Of a stretch of DNA of 64,000 bases, positions 1-8,746 are shown one piece after another. This stretch comes from Salipiger thiooxidans (GTDB lineage: Bacteria; Pseudomonadota; Alphaproteobacteria; Rhodobacterales; Rhodobacteraceae). Location of the stretch: the NCBI RefSeq assembly GCF_900102075.1, contig NZ_FNAV01000011.1:162303-226302 (forward strand), in the 5' to 3' direction. The notes under the pieces were generated by a model. The model worked only from the letters and a program-made list of their open reading frames with translations. It had not been told where the DNA came from and ran no database searches. The stretch's first letter is position 1; each line of letters opens with the position of its first letter. The translations under genes and the position numbers were made by a program.

Positions 1-317
1 ATGCCACGGTGACGCGAGCCCGGCACGTAGGCGCTGAGCGCGAGCAGCACCGAGGGCAGCAGAAGCGGCAGCATGCCGCTGCCCATGGCCATGAAGCGTG
101 CGCCGGCGGCGTAGACCGGGCCGTGGTCGAGCCCCGCCATCGGGGCCAGCAGGATCGCCGCGCCCACCGAGGCGAGGAACAGCGCGCCGAGGGCGGCAAG
201 CCGGGACGGCCCGGTGGCGCGGATCACCCGGGCCAGCGCCAGCGCGGCGACAAGCTCGAGGAACACGAAGCGCTTGAAGATCAGGAAGGCGAGCAGGACC
301 GGGGTGGGTTCGAACAT
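1..317 (-). CDS. Hypothetical membrane protein, 3' end outside window
   Basis: This is an open frame on the minus strand that runs off the left edge, so only the first 105 codons are visible. It starts with ATG at 317 (MFEPTPVLLAFLIFKRF). The visible part is almost entirely hydrophobic, with about three likely membrane helices (roughly residues 5-30, 38-60 and 75-95). It lies 72 bp downstream of the MlaF-like ATPase gene and reads in the same direction, so it probably ends the same operon. I recognise no family. A link to lipid transport is only inferred from position. Confidence 0.6.
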   Translation of the reverse strand, partial: MFEPTPVLLAFLIFKRFVFLELVAALALARVIRATGPSRLAALGALFLASVGAAILLAPMAGLDHGPVYAAGARFMAMGSGMLPLLLPSVLLALSAYVPGSRHRG

Positions 318-389
318 CACTCTCTCGTCTGTCTACGTCAGTCTAAGTCGGTTTGCGTCCGGGGCGTGCGAGCGGCGGGCGGCCGTCGG

Positions 390-1157
390 CTACCTGACCG
401 CCGCGATCGGACCCTCGGCACGGCCGTGGATGAACTGTTGCAGGAACGGATCCGCGGCGCTGTCCATCTCCGAGACCGGCCCGGTCCACTTGATCACCCC
501 GTCATGCAGCATGGCGACGTGGTCGGCAATGGCACGGACCGAGGACATGTCGTGGGTGATGGTCATCGCGGTGGCGCCCATCTCGGTGACGATCTCGCGG
601 ATCAGATCGTTGATGACGCCGGCCATGATCGGGTCGAGCCCGGTGGTGGGCTCGTCGAAGAAGATGATCTCGGGATCTGCGGCGATGGCGCGGGCGAGAC
701 CGACGCGCTTCTGCATGCCGCCCGAGAGCTCGGCGGGGAAGGCATCGGCCACGTCGGGCGTCAGCCCCACGCGGCGCAGCTTCTCGATGGCGATCTCGCG
801 GGCCTCACGCCGGGGCCGCTTGAGCGCGCCGCGCAGCAGGCGGAAGGCGACGTTCTGCCAGACAGGCAGGCTGTCGAAGAGCGCGCCGCCCTGGAACAGC
901 ATGCCGAACCGCGCGAGGAAGGCGTCGCGGTCGCCCTCGTGCATGTCGCGCCCGTCGACGCGGATGGTGCCCGCGTCGGGCTCGACGAGGCCCAGCACGC
1001 ATTTCAGCGTCACCGACTTGCCGGTGCCCGAGCCGCCGATGATGACCATGGAGGTGCCCTTCGGCACGATCAGGTCGACCCCGCGCAGCACGTGCTTCCG
1101 GCCGAAGGATTTCGAGACGCCCTCGAGGGCGATCATGGGTGTGGCGTCGTTCGTCAT
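390..1157 (-). CDS. mlaF: MlaF-like ABC transporter ATP-binding protein
   Basis: This is the cytoplasmic ATPase of a phospholipid/organic-solvent-type ABC transporter that moves lipids between the two membranes. It has 255 residues, the usual length. Walker A GGSGTGKS is at residues 41-48, the signature LSGGMQ at 144-149 and Walker B IIFFDEP at 164-170. The stretch LFQGGALFDSLPVWQNV around residue 87 is typical of MlaF rather than of import ATPases. Its start overlaps the stop of the MlaE permease gene by 4 bp, so the two are translationally coupled. No MlaD or MlaC gene is visible nearby, so the substrate-binding parts are either beyond the left edge or elsewhere. Confidence 0.88.
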   Translation of the reverse strand: MTNDATPMIALEGVSKSFGRKHVLRGVDLIVPKGTSMVIIGGSGTGKSVTLKCVLGLVEPDAGTIRVDGRDMHEGDRDAFLARFGMLFQGGALFDSLPVWQNVAFRLLRGALKRPRREAREIAIEKLRRVGLTPDVADAFPAELSGGMQKRVGLARAIAADPEIIFFDEPTTGLDPIMAGVINDLIREIVTEMGATAMTITHDMSSVRAIADHVAMLHDGVIKWTGPVSEMDSAADPFLQQFIHGRAEGPIAAVR

Positions 1158-1936
1158 ATCGAGAAGAACACCCCCGTGAGCAGGAAGTTGGCGGCGAGGA
1201 TCAGCACTGCCGCGGCCTCGACCGAGCCCTTGGTGGCGCGGCCCACGCCCTGCGCGCCGCGGCCCGAGTGCATGCCGTGGTAGCAGCCCATGAGCGCCGC
1301 GATGCCGCCGAAGGCGCAGCCCTTGACCAGCGAGGAGATCACGTCGAGCGGCTCGAGGAAATCAAGCGTGTTCTTGAGATAGGCGGCGGGGTTGAAGCCG
1401 AGCGAGCTGGTGGCGACGAACCAGCCGCCGAAGATGCCGATGACGTCGCCGACGCCCACCAGCAGCGGCACCACCACGAGCCCCGCCAGCAGCCGCGGCG
1501 CCACGAGGTACTTCATCGGGTTGGTCGAGAGCGTCACCAGCGCGTCGATCTGCTCGGTCACCTTCATGGTGGCGATCTCGGCGGCGATGGACGAGGTCAC
1601 GCGGGCGGCGATCATCAGCCCCACCAGCACCGGGCCCAGTTCGCGCACCATGCCGATGGCGACGATCTGCGGCACCACGGCCTCGGCGCTGAAGCGGGCG
1701 CCGCCCGAGTAGATCTGCAGCGCCAGCGCGCCGCCCGTGAAAAGCGCGGTCATGCCGACCACCGGCAGAGACAGCCAGCCGATCTGCAGCAGCGCGTTCA
1801 GCGCCTCGCGCCCATAGAAGGGCGCGCGGAAGATGTGCGAGGCGGCGCGGGCCGCGAAGATCGCCACCCGCCCGACGCCGGCAAACGCACGCAGGACAGA
1901 GCGACCGATCAGCCCGAGGGGAGCGGTGAGGCTCAT
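1154..1936 (-). CDS. mlaE: MlaE family lipid ABC transporter permease
   Basis: This is the inner-membrane permease partner of the MlaF-like ATPase. It has 260 residues and five or six hydrophobic segments. The MlaE hallmark lies around residues 145-180: EQIDAL, then [10 protein letters not shown], followed by a hydrophobic helix. The start ([15 protein letters not shown]) overlaps the alanine racemase stop by 4 bp, and the stop overlaps the mlaF start by 4 bp. The run alr-mlaE-mlaF is therefore one tightly packed minus-strand operon behind dnaB. The family transports phospholipid to keep outer-membrane asymmetry. Which direction and lipid apply here is not visible in the sequence. Confidence 0.88.
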   Translation of the reverse strand: MSLTAPLGLIGRSVLRAFAGVGRVAIFAARAASHIFRAPFYGREALNALLQIGWLSLPVVGMTALFTGGALALQIYSGGARFSAEAVVPQIVAIGMVRELGPVLVGLMIAARVTSSIAAEIATMKVTEQIDALVTLSTNPMKYLVAPRLLAGLVVVPLLVGVGDVIGIFGGWFVATSSLGFNPAAYLKNTLDFLEPLDVISSLVKGCAFGGIAALMGCYHGMHSGRGAQGVGRATKGSVEAAAVLILAANFLLTGVFFSI

Positions 1937-2970
1937 GCGCCGGTGTAGACCCGGGCGTAGCGCGCCCCGAGGCCGGTCAGGATCTCGTAGCCGATGGTGC
2001 CGACCGCATCGGCGACCATGTCGACGGTCTGGTGACGGCCGAGCAGTTCAAGCTGCTCGGGCACCTTGTTCAGCGCGGTGACATCGACGGTGATGAGGTC
2101 CATCGACACCCGGCCGATGATCTTGCAGCGGGTGTCGCCGGCCCAGACCGCGCCCTTGGCAGCAAGCGCGCGGTGGATGCCGTCGGCATAGCCTGCGGCG
2201 ACCGTCGCGACGCGGGTCGGCACGCGCGCCACGTGGGCGTTGCCGTAGCCCACGGATTCTCCGGGGGCCACGTCGCGGACCTGGATCACCGGCAGCATCA
2301 GCTCGACCACAGCCCGGGCGTCGGCGAAGGGCTGGCCGCCGTAGATCCCGACGCCGGGGCGGGTGAGCTCGAAATGATAGTCCGGCCCGAGCAGGATGCC
2401 GCCGGTCGCGGACAGCGAGCGCGGCACGTCGAGCCCATCGGTCATCTCGCGGAAGGTCCGCAGCTGGAACGCGTTCATGCCGTGCGACGGCTCGTCGGCG
2501 CAGGCGAGGTGCGACATGATCAGCACGGGCTTCTGCGCCAGCGCGATCTCGCGCAGCGCCGACCATTCCGCCGGCTCCATCCCGAGCCGGTTCATGCCGC
2601 TGTCGAGCTGGATGCCGAAGCTGTGGCCGGGCAGGGCCTCGACGTGGCGCAGCATCTGGTCGATGGAATTCAGCATCGGCGTCAGGCGGTGGTCGCGGAT
2701 GATCTCGGCGTCGCCGTTCATGTGGCCGGAAAACACGCAGATCTCGGGGCCGGCCCCCAGCGCGCGGCGCACCGCGATGCCCTCGTGCGCGGTTGCGACG
2801 AAGAAGCGCCGGGCGCCTTCCGCGGCCAGCGCCGGGGCAACCCGCGCGACGCCGAGCCCGTAGCCATCCGCCTTCACGACGGCGCCGGCCTCGCCGGTGG
2901 TTGCGTTGGCGAGTGCGCGCCAGTTGGCGCGGATCGCGGCGAGGTCGATTGTGAGCTGTGCCTGTGCCAT
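1933..2970 (-). CDS. alr: Alanine racemase
   Basis: This PLP enzyme interconverts L- and D-alanine in the cytosol and supplies D-alanine for peptidoglycan. The protein has 345 residues. The PLP-binding lysine is K33 in [11 protein letters not shown], and the catalytic tyrosine motif reads ESVGYGNAH in the C-terminal half. I chose the ATG at 2970 ([10 protein letters not shown]) because the family begins a few residues before the first beta strand. The in-frame extension up to 3039 is arginine- and alanine-rich and looks non-coding. The gene follows dnaB after 81 bp and overlaps mlaE. Confidence 0.93.
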   Translation of the reverse strand: MAQAQLTIDLAAIRANWRALANATTGEAGAVVKADGYGLGVARVAPALAAEGARRFFVATAHEGIAVRRALGAGPEICVFSGHMNGDAEIIRDHRLTPMLNSIDQMLRHVEALPGHSFGIQLDSGMNRLGMEPAEWSALREIALAQKPVLIMSHLACADEPSHGMNAFQLRTFREMTDGLDVPRSLSATGGILLGPDYHFELTRPGVGIYGGQPFADARAVVELMLPVIQVRDVAPGESVGYGNAHVARVPTRVATVAAGYADGIHRALAAKGAVWAGDTRCKIIGRVSMDLITVDVTALNKVPEQLELLGRHQTVDMVADAVGTIGYEILTGLGARYARVYTGA

Positions 2971-3051
2971 GCCCCGCTTGGAGCCCAAGCCCGCCGGAGC
3001 GTCAAGAGGCAAAGCGGCACGGGGCCGCAAGGCCGCCATGCCGCTGCCGGA

Positions 3052-4536
3052 TCAGTAGCCTTCGCCGTCCTGCTGCCAGGGTTTGACGAGATTGCCGAAG
3101 CGGGTGAACTGGCTCTCGAAGGACAGCTCGACCGTGCCGATGGGGCCGTGACGCTGCTTGCCGATGATGACCTCTGCCTTGGCGTGCAGGCGGCTCATGC
3201 GCTCCTGCCAGGCGGCCATCTCGTCGAGCCGGTCGTCCGAGGGCTTTTCCCGCTCGACGTAGTATTCTTCGCGGAACACGAACATCACCACGTCGGCGTC
3301 CTGTTCGATCGAGCCCGATTCCCGAAGGTCCGAGAGCTGCGGCCGCTTGTCGTCCCGGCTTTCCACCTGACGCGAGAGCTGCGACAGGGCGATGACGGGG
3401 ATGTTAAGTTCCTTGGCGATCGCCTTGAGACCCATGGAGATTTCCGCGATCTCCTGCACCCGGTTGTCGGCGGTGCCGCGCAGCAGCTGCAGGTAGTCGA
3501 CGATGATGAGGTCGAGCCCGTGGGTCCGCTTCAGGCGCCGCGAGCGCGCCGCAACCTGGCTGATCGGCAGCGCCGGTGTGTCGTCGATGTAGAGCGGGCA
3601 GGCCTCGAGCTCCTTCGCGGCGTCCACGAAGCGGCGGAACTCCTTCTCGTCCATGTCGCCCTGGCGGATCTTGTGGGACGAGATCTCCGAGGCCTCGGCG
3701 AGGATCCGGCTGGCGAGCTGTTCGGCGCTCATCTCGAGCGAGAAGAAGCCCACGACGCCGCCATCGATGGCGCCCTCGGTGCCGTCGTGCTTCATGCCGC
3801 GCTTGTAGGCCTTGGCGATGTTGAAGGCGATGTTGGTGGCCAGCGAGGTCTTCCCCATCGAGGGGCGACCGGCGAGGATCAAAAGGTCCGACGGGTGCAG
3901 GCCGCCGAGCTTCTTGTCCATGTCGATGAGCCCGGTCGAGATGCCGGCAAGCCCGCCCTCGCGCTGGTAGGCTGCGTTCGCGACATTAACCGCGTCCGTT
4001 ACAGCCCTGAGAAAGCTCTGGAAACCGCCTTCGGTATGGCCCTGCTCGGCGAGCTTGTAGAGCGCCTGTTCGGCCTCGACGATCTGCTCTCGGGGCTCGG
4101 ATTTCACGTCTACCTTGGCGGCCCGGGCCGAGATGTCGCGGCCGAGCCGGATCAGGTCGCGGCGCACCGCGAGATCGTAGATCATCTGCGCATAGTCGCG
4201 CACGGCGAAGCTCGACACGGCGGCACCGGCGAGGCGCGCGAGATAGGCCGGACCGCCCAGTTCCTTGAGCCCGTCGTCGTCCTCCATGAAGGCCTTCAGC
4301 GTCACCGGCGAGGCAAGGTTGTTCTTGGCGATCCGGGCGGCGGCGATCTCGAAGATCCGCGCGTGCACCGGCTCGAAGAAATGGCCCGCGCCCAGGATCG
4401 CGGCGACCCGGTCGTAGACGTCGTTGTTGGTTAGGATCGCCCCCAGAAGCTGCTGTTCGGCCTCGATGGAGTGCGGCATGGTCTCGGGCTGCTCGACTTC
4501 GAGCCCTGCCGGGTTGAACACGCTTTGGTCGTTCAT
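3052..4536 (-). CDS. dnaB: Replicative DNA helicase DnaB
   Basis: DnaB is the hexameric 5'-3' helicase at the replication fork. The protein has 494 residues. The DnaB N-terminal domain is at about 20-125 (HSIEAEQQLLGAIL), followed by a linker and the RecA-like ATPase domain with Walker A GRPSMGKTS at 223-231. The DnaB-specific stretch DLIIVDYLQLL is near 340, and LSQLSRQVE follows it. I chose the ATG at 4536 (MNDQSVFNP), which has the purine-rich AGAGGCAGAG just upstream. The longer frame to 4698 would begin upstream of the likely promoter -10. The gene heads the minus-strand run dnaB-alr-mlaE-mlaF. Confidence 0.95.
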   Translation of the reverse strand: MNDQSVFNPAGLEVEQPETMPHSIEAEQQLLGAILTNNDVYDRVAAILGAGHFFEPVHARIFEIAAARIAKNNLASPVTLKAFMEDDDGLKELGGPAYLARLAGAAVSSFAVRDYAQMIYDLAVRRDLIRLGRDISARAAKVDVKSEPREQIVEAEQALYKLAEQGHTEGGFQSFLRAVTDAVNVANAAYQREGGLAGISTGLIDMDKKLGGLHPSDLLILAGRPSMGKTSLATNIAFNIAKAYKRGMKHDGTEGAIDGGVVGFFSLEMSAEQLASRILAEASEISSHKIRQGDMDEKEFRRFVDAAKELEACPLYIDDTPALPISQVAARSRRLKRTHGLDLIIVDYLQLLRGTADNRVQEIAEISMGLKAIAKELNIPVIALSQLSRQVESRDDKRPQLSDLRESGSIEQDADVVMFVFREEYYVEREKPSDDRLDEMAAWQERMSRLHAKAEVIIGKQRHGPIGTVELSFESQFTRFGNLVKPWQQDGEGY

Positions 4537-4677
4537 TGCTCTGCCTCTGCTTCCCGTCTGCCCCGCGGTTCGAGCGTCATAGCCTGCGCGCCCTTGCGAA
4601 CCAATCTGGATAAGTGTGTGGAAAACCGCCGGGAAAAGGCGGTGGAGAACCCGGGGGTATCCCGGGATCGTGCGCAT

Positions 4678-4705
4678 ATTGTAGCAAATTGCGCTCACGC
4701 CGCAA
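4678..4705 (-). promoter_or_regulatory. Candidate promoter for dnaB
   Basis: Read on the minus strand, TTGCGG (4700-4705) and TACAAT (4678-4683) are separated by 16 bp, a fair sigma-70-type pair about 140 bp before the dnaB start. A hairpin with 8-bp arms (ACGCCGCA at 4697-4704, TGCGGCGT at 4714-4721) overlaps the -35 element. It could act as the pyrE terminator stem or as an operator, but has no T-run. The rest of 4537-4760 also holds the inverted repeat ACCGCC/GGCGGT and two CCCGGG blocks in the presumed leader. Confidence 0.4.
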
Positions 4706-4760
4706 CATCTGGATGCGGCGTTGCGATTCGGCGCGGGTTATCCCCGCGACCGATGCACAG

Positions 4761-5438
4761 TCATGCGCCGTTTTCCGCCTGCCACTTGCGCGGGTCGGAC
4801 AGGAAGGCCTCGACCTGTGCCAGCGTGCCCGCATCGAAGCCGCCGCGCGCCTTGGCCTCGGCCAGGACGTCGTGCCAGGTGCAGAGGTAGTGCAGGTCGA
4901 CGCCGTGGTCGCCCAGCGTTTTCGTGGTCTCGGGGAAGATGCCGTAATAGAAGATCACCGCGGTGTGGCCGCAGCTGGCACCGGTCTCGCGGATGGCGTC
5001 GACGAAGTTCAGCTTCGAGCCGCCGTCGGTGGTCAGATCCTCGACCAGCAGAACCCGCTCGACCTCGGACATCGCCCCCTCGATGCGCGCGCCGCGGCCG
5101 TGGCCCTTGGGCTTCTTGCGCACGTAGGTCATCGGCAGCGCCATGCGCTCGGCCACCAGCGCTGCAAAGGGGATGCCCGCGGTCTCGCCGCCGGCCACGT
5201 TGTCGAAGGCCTCGAAACCCGCGTTGCGCATCACGGTGACGGTCAGGAAGTCCATCAGCGTCGAGCGGATGCGCGGGAAGGAGATCAGCTTGCGGCAGTC
5301 GATGTAGACCGGCGAGGGCAGCCCCGAGGACAGCGTGAACGGCTCGTCGCCCATGAAGTGCACCGCTTCGATCTCCCAGAGCATCTTGGCGGTGAGGCGG
5401 GCCATCTCTTCGGGCGAGGGGTAGGACGTCGGGATCAT
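4761..5438 (-). CDS. pyrE: Orotate phosphoribosyltransferase
   Basis: PyrE converts orotate and PRPP to orotidine 5'-phosphate in de novo pyrimidine synthesis. The protein has 225 residues. The PRPP-binding signature [11 protein letters not shown] is at about residues 118-128, and [15 protein letters not shown] near residue 45 fits the family. I chose the ATG at 5438 ([12 protein letters not shown]) because GGAGTG lies 8 nt upstream; the frame extends upstream but without a better site. It lies downstream of pyrC on the same strand, separated by a decayed gene and a copy of the dispersed repeat. The two probably descend from a pyrC-pyrE pair. Confidence 0.93.
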   Translation of the reverse strand: MIPTSYPSPEEMARLTAKMLWEIEAVHFMGDEPFTLSSGLPSPVYIDCRKLISFPRIRSTLMDFLTVTVMRNAGFEAFDNVAGGETAGIPFAALVAERMALPMTYVRKKPKGHGRGARIEGAMSEVERVLLVEDLTTDGGSKLNFVDAIRETGASCGHTAVIFYYGIFPETTKTLGDHGVDLHYLCTWHDVLAEAKARGGFDAGTLAQVEAFLSDPRKWQAENGA

Positions 5439-5504
5439 GAGGCGCACTCCATGCAGGTTTCGGCTTGCTCTAGCCCGAAATCCGCGCCGCTTGAACCCCA
5501 ATGA

Positions 5505-5571
5505 TCTTCATCTTGCCCGACAAACTCCGGGGGGAATTGGCGCGGAACGCGCCAAGGGGGGCAGCGCCCCC
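5505..5571 (+). repeat. Dispersed ILPDKL element, copy A (hairpin subtype)
   Basis: The 22-bp box TTCATCTTGCC-CGAC-AAACTCC is at 5507-5528. It is followed by two inverted repeats: TTGGCGCG/CGCGCCAA with loop GAA, then GGGGGC/GCCCCC around AGC, ending at 5571. One frame of the box reads FILPDKL, a useful tag for finding copies. The box shares 19 invariant positions of 22 with copies at 7288, 36181 and 11249 (reverse). It is antisense to the flanking genes, 68 bp upstream of pyrE and just past the end of the decayed gene. Confidence 0.75.
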
Positions 5572-5597
5572 ATCCAACGTCCCCGGCGCGGGCAACC

Positions 5598-6064
5598 TCA
5601 GTCACACAACACCGCGAATGGGCATGCGTCCAGAACATCCGGCTCTGCACCGGATCCTCGATCCGCGCCTCGTCGAGATCGCGCCCGCCAAGTCGGCAGA
5701 CCTCCGCGCTGGCACTCCCAGCCCGCGACGGCGCCGTGCTGCGCCTGTGCATGGTGCACGAGCTCGTGCAGCAGGATCTCGCGCCAGAGCGGGTTCTCAT
5801 GCGCGTCGTCGTAATGCGACGCGCCGTCGATGGTATCGGCATCGAGGATGTAGATGGTGCCATGCGGCCCGTCGGTGGCGGCAAAGAGCGCGTTCGGCCG
5901 CTCGGCGACGCCATCCTCGGACACGAGGCTCGCGATGCCGCTGCAGACCTCCCGCGTCCGCGGCTCGGGGCCGGGTTCGACGCCCGCGGGGCGCGGCATG
6001 GCGGCGGTCTCTTAGGGGGGGGCTGCGCCACTCAGTCCAGCAAGAGATCGATCAGGGCATCCAT
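5598..6064 (-). pseudogene. Decayed gene with a HELVHH zincin-like motif
   Basis: On the minus strand a strong Shine-Dalgarno AAAGGAGGCC (6071-6080) stands 8 nt before ATG at 6064. The frame reads MDALIDLLLD and stops at TGA. The conserved-looking core is in another frame, entered before 5999: it holds YILDADTIDGASHYDD and then LWREILLHELVHHAQAQHG, an HExxH metal-binding motif, ending GWECQR. Near 5705 the reading returns to the first frame (VCRLGGRDLDEARIEDP, then SRMFWTHAHSRC). Two stops (TGA after LLLD and TAA before MPRP), two frame changes and a run of eight C indicate a broken small metallopeptidase-like gene of unknown function, close in style to DUF6647 proteins. An intact 133-residue protein starting at 5999 is a less likely alternative. 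Confidence 0.55.
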
Positions 6065-6194
6065 CCGGCAGGCCTCCTTTCCGGCTCCTCCCGGACCTAA
6101 GCGTGCCAGACAAGGTCTCAAGCAGGGATTGACGCAGCGTCGTTGCCGCAGCGCAGGCAGTGCCAAGCGGTCTGTGCAACCGGCGAAACGCCTG

Positions 6195-7229
6195 TCAGTC
6201 GACGCGCCAGTGCAGCGGGAAGCCCGGCTCGAACACGGTGACCGCGCCCTCGTCGGTGAGGATCTTCGGCGGGTACTGCACCGGATCGCCTTTCACGAGG
6301 GTCAGCGTCGCCTCGTTGGCGGGCAGCCCGTAGAAGGCCGGCCCGTTGAGCGAGGTGAAGGCCTCGAGCCGGTCGAGCGCACCCGCCGCCTCGAACACCT
6401 CGGCCAGCACCGACATGGTGTTGGTCGCGGTGAAGCAGCCGGCGCAGCCGCAGGCGCTTTCCTTGTTGGGATCGGTGTGCGGGGCGCTGTCGGTGCCGAG
6501 GAAGAAGCTCGCATCGCCCGAGGTCGCCGCCTCGAGCAGCGCCTGCCGGTGGCTCTCGCGCTTGGCGACGGGCAGGCAGTAGTAATGCGGCTTGATCCCG
6601 CCCACGAGGATGTGGTTGCGGTTGATGACCAGGTGGTGCGTGGTGATCGTGGCGCCCAGGTTGTCGCCGCCCGAGCGCGCGTAATCGGCGCCGTCCTTGG
6701 TGGTGATGTGCTCCATCACCAGGCGCAGCCCGGGGGTGGCGCGGCGGATCGGGTCAAGCACGCGGTCGATGAACACCGCCTCGCGGTCGAAGATGTCGAC
6801 GTCGCCGTCCACAACTTCACCATGCACGCAGAGCGGCACGCCGTGCTCGGCCATCGCCTCGAGCACCGGGCGGACCTTGTCGAAATCGCGCACGCCCGAG
6901 GCCGAGTTGGTGGTGGCGCCCGCCGGGTAGAGCTTCACCGCGGTGATGATGCCGGCCTGCTTGGCGGCCACCACGTCCGCGGGATCGGTCTCCTCGGTGA
7001 GGTAGAGCGTCATGAGCGGGGTGAAGTCGCTGCCCTCGGGCAGGGCGGCGAGGATGCGCTCGCGGTACTCCGAGGCCTGCGCGCCGGTCACCACCGGCGG
7101 CACGAGGTTCGGCATGATGATCGCGCGGCCGAAATGCCGGGCGGATTCGGGGGCCACGGCACGAAGCATCGCGCCATCGCGCAGGTGCAGGTGCCAGTCG
7201 TCGGGGCGGCGAAGCGTGATCTGGGTCAT
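6195..7229 (-). CDS. pyrC: Dihydroorotase
   Basis: PyrC closes carbamoyl-aspartate to dihydroorotate, the third step of pyrimidine synthesis. The protein has 344 residues, matching the E. coli-type homodimeric enzyme. The metal and catalytic residues are present: H13 and H15 in DWHLHLRD, the carboxylated lysine K99 in AVKLYPAG, H136 in CVHGEV, H174 in MEHIT and D247 in LGTDSAPH. I chose the ATG at 7229 ([10 protein letters not shown]), which places DWHLHLRD at the usual distance from the N-terminus. The longer frame runs into repeat copy B. Dihydroorotate made here leads on to orotate, the substrate of PyrE. Confidence 0.94.
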   Translation of the reverse strand: MTQITLRRPDDWHLHLRDGAMLRAVAPESARHFGRAIIMPNLVPPVVTGAQASEYRERILAALPEGSDFTPLMTLYLTEETDPADVVAAKQAGIITAVKLYPAGATTNSASGVRDFDKVRPVLEAMAEHGVPLCVHGEVVDGDVDIFDREAVFIDRVLDPIRRATPGLRLVMEHITTKDGADYARSGGDNLGATITTHHLVINRNHILVGGIKPHYYCLPVAKRESHRQALLEAATSGDASFFLGTDSAPHTDPNKESACGCAGCFTATNTMSVLAEVFEAAGALDRLEAFTSLNGPAFYGLPANEATLTLVKGDPVQYPPKILTDEGAVTVFEPGFPLHWRVD

Positions 7230-7285
7230 GGCCTCGCCGATAGCACGCGCCCGCAGTCCCCGCCAGAGGCAAGGGCGCACCAGCG

Positions 7286-7319
7286 TCTTCATCTTGCCGG
7301 ATAAACTCCCGCCGGAGGC
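7286..7319 (+). repeat. Dispersed ILPDKL element, copy B (CGCCGGAGGC subtype)
   Basis: The box TTCATCTTGCC-GGAT-AAACTCC is at 7288-7309, followed by CGCCGGAGGC. This follow-on matches copy D at 11218 rather than the hairpin subtypes A and C. The copy is antisense to the minus-strand genes on either side. It lies 58 bp upstream of the pyrC start and downstream of the cytochrome b561-YceI gene. Confidence 0.7.
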
Positions 7320-7371
7320 ACGCCCGACAGCGACGCCGGGCGCGGCTCCGGAGGTCGGCGCGAAGATCGCC

Positions 7372-8571
7372 TCACTGACCCGGGGCGCGCGTTGCCGTTA
7401 GCTCCACGATCACGTCAACCTCGAAGCTCAGCTGGCCCGGGTCGCCCATGTTGTCGCCGATCGCATAGTTGCGGCGGTCGAGCGTGGTACGGCCCTGCAT
7501 CCGGGCGGTGTCGCCGTCGATGCGCAGCTGGAAGGGCAGCGAGACCGGCACCTCGGCGCCCTTCATCGACAGCGTGCCTTCGGCCACGTAGCCGTCCGCG
7601 GCGCTCAGGATGTCGGCCTGGAAGGTGGCCGTGGGGAAGCCCTCGGCGTCGAAGAAGTCCTTGCCCAGGGCCTGCTTGGTGACCGAGCCCAGCGTCAGCG
7701 AGGGGATCGCGATCTGCACCGTGACCTCGCCGGACTTGCCGGGCGCGTCTTGCTGCTCGAAGGCGATGGCGGCGGTCCAGTCGGCGAAGCTGCCGGTGAC
7801 CTCGGAGCCCATCTGCACGAGGCTGATGGACAGCGTGCCCTCCTGCACCTCCCAGTCCGAGGCGGCGGCCTCGAGCGTCGGAGCCTCGGCCCCGGGCTCC
7901 TGCGCGAAGTAGCCCGCCGCGGCGGCCCCGCCCAGCACCGCGATCCACGCGGCCGAGGCCAGCACCAGCGGCGCGACATGGCCATGGTGACGGCCCGGCG
8001 TGCCAGCGTGGGCGCCGCGCACCATGCGCGCCAGCGTCGGGTCGCGGTCGATGACCGCGTGTTTCACCGCGCCGAGGATGTGCAGCGCCACGATGCCCAC
8101 CAGCAGCCACTGCGCGAGGAAGTGGACCGCGGCCGCGGTCTCGGCCAGCTCGGGCGAATTCGGCACCAGCGGCAGGTCCTGCCCGAAGGGCCAGAGGATC
8201 GGCGCAAAGCCGTCGGTGGCGGCATGTTCGACCCAGCCCGAGAGCGGCACGATGACCAGCGCCGCGTAGAGCCCCCAGTGAACGGTGTCGGCCAACAGCC
8301 GCTCGGCGACGCGGTCGGGGTGCAGCGGCGCGGGCTTGGGCTGCGCGATCATCCAGACGATGCGCAGCAGCGCGAGGAAGAACAGCGCCACGCCCAGCGT
8401 CTTGTGGGCCGAGAACAGCGCAGACTTCAGCCCGATCTGCCCGGCGTCCTGCATCGGCGCAAGATGGGCGATCCATCCCAGCGGCACCATGATCAGGATG
8501 CCGAGCGCTATCAGCCAGTGAAAGGCCCGCGCAAGCGTGCCGTAGGAGGTTTCGGTGTTCGCGAGGGGCAT
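7372..8571 (-). CDS. Cytochrome b561 - YceI fusion protein
   Basis: This single 399-residue protein joins two modules. Residues 5-185 form a four-helix cytochrome b561 domain with candidate haem histidines in [26 protein letters not shown] and [11 protein letters not shown]. After another membrane helix (about 205-225) comes a YceI-like lipocalin domain (about 230-395), which in the family binds isoprenoids in the periplasm. The predicted arrangement is a membrane electron-transfer unit tethered to a periplasmic isoprenoid binder. The start is the ATG at 8571 ([11 protein letters not shown]), with GGAG 6 nt upstream. The two parts are usually separate neighbouring genes, so the fusion supports joint work on a quinone-like molecule. 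Confidence 0.85.
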   Translation of the reverse strand: MPLANTETSYGTLARAFHWLIALGILIMVPLGWIAHLAPMQDAGQIGLKSALFSAHKTLGVALFFLALLRIVWMIAQPKPAPLHPDRVAERLLADTVHWGLYAALVIVPLSGWVEHAATDGFAPILWPFGQDLPLVPNSPELAETAAAVHFLAQWLLVGIVALHILGAVKHAVIDRDPTLARMVRGAHAGTPGRHHGHVAPLVLASAAWIAVLGGAAAAGYFAQEPGAEAPTLEAAASDWEVQEGTLSISLVQMGSEVTGSFADWTAAIAFEQQDAPGKSGEVTVQIAIPSLTLGSVTKQALGKDFFDAEGFPTATFQADILSAADGYVAEGTLSMKGAEVPVSLPFQLRIDGDTARMQGRTTLDRRNYAIGDNMGDPGQLSFEVDVIVELTATRAPGQ

Positions 8572-8746
8572 GGGGGCTCCGGAAGGGTTGGCGATTGCTG
8601 CGCCCAAAATGCTGCGCTGCCGCACGGAGCGCAATCGTGGTCCTGCGCACAGCATCCGTGCACAGCCGTTGCGAAACACCCTCGCGGACGTTATGTGAAG
8701 CGCCCAATACCTCATTGAGAGAGCGCAGATGACAGGAGACCGCGCC

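Noticed and set aside
2032..4434. 800-codon plus-strand frame opposite alr and dnaB
   Set aside because: Shadow of two well-identified minus-strand genes, with no domain and no ribosome site.
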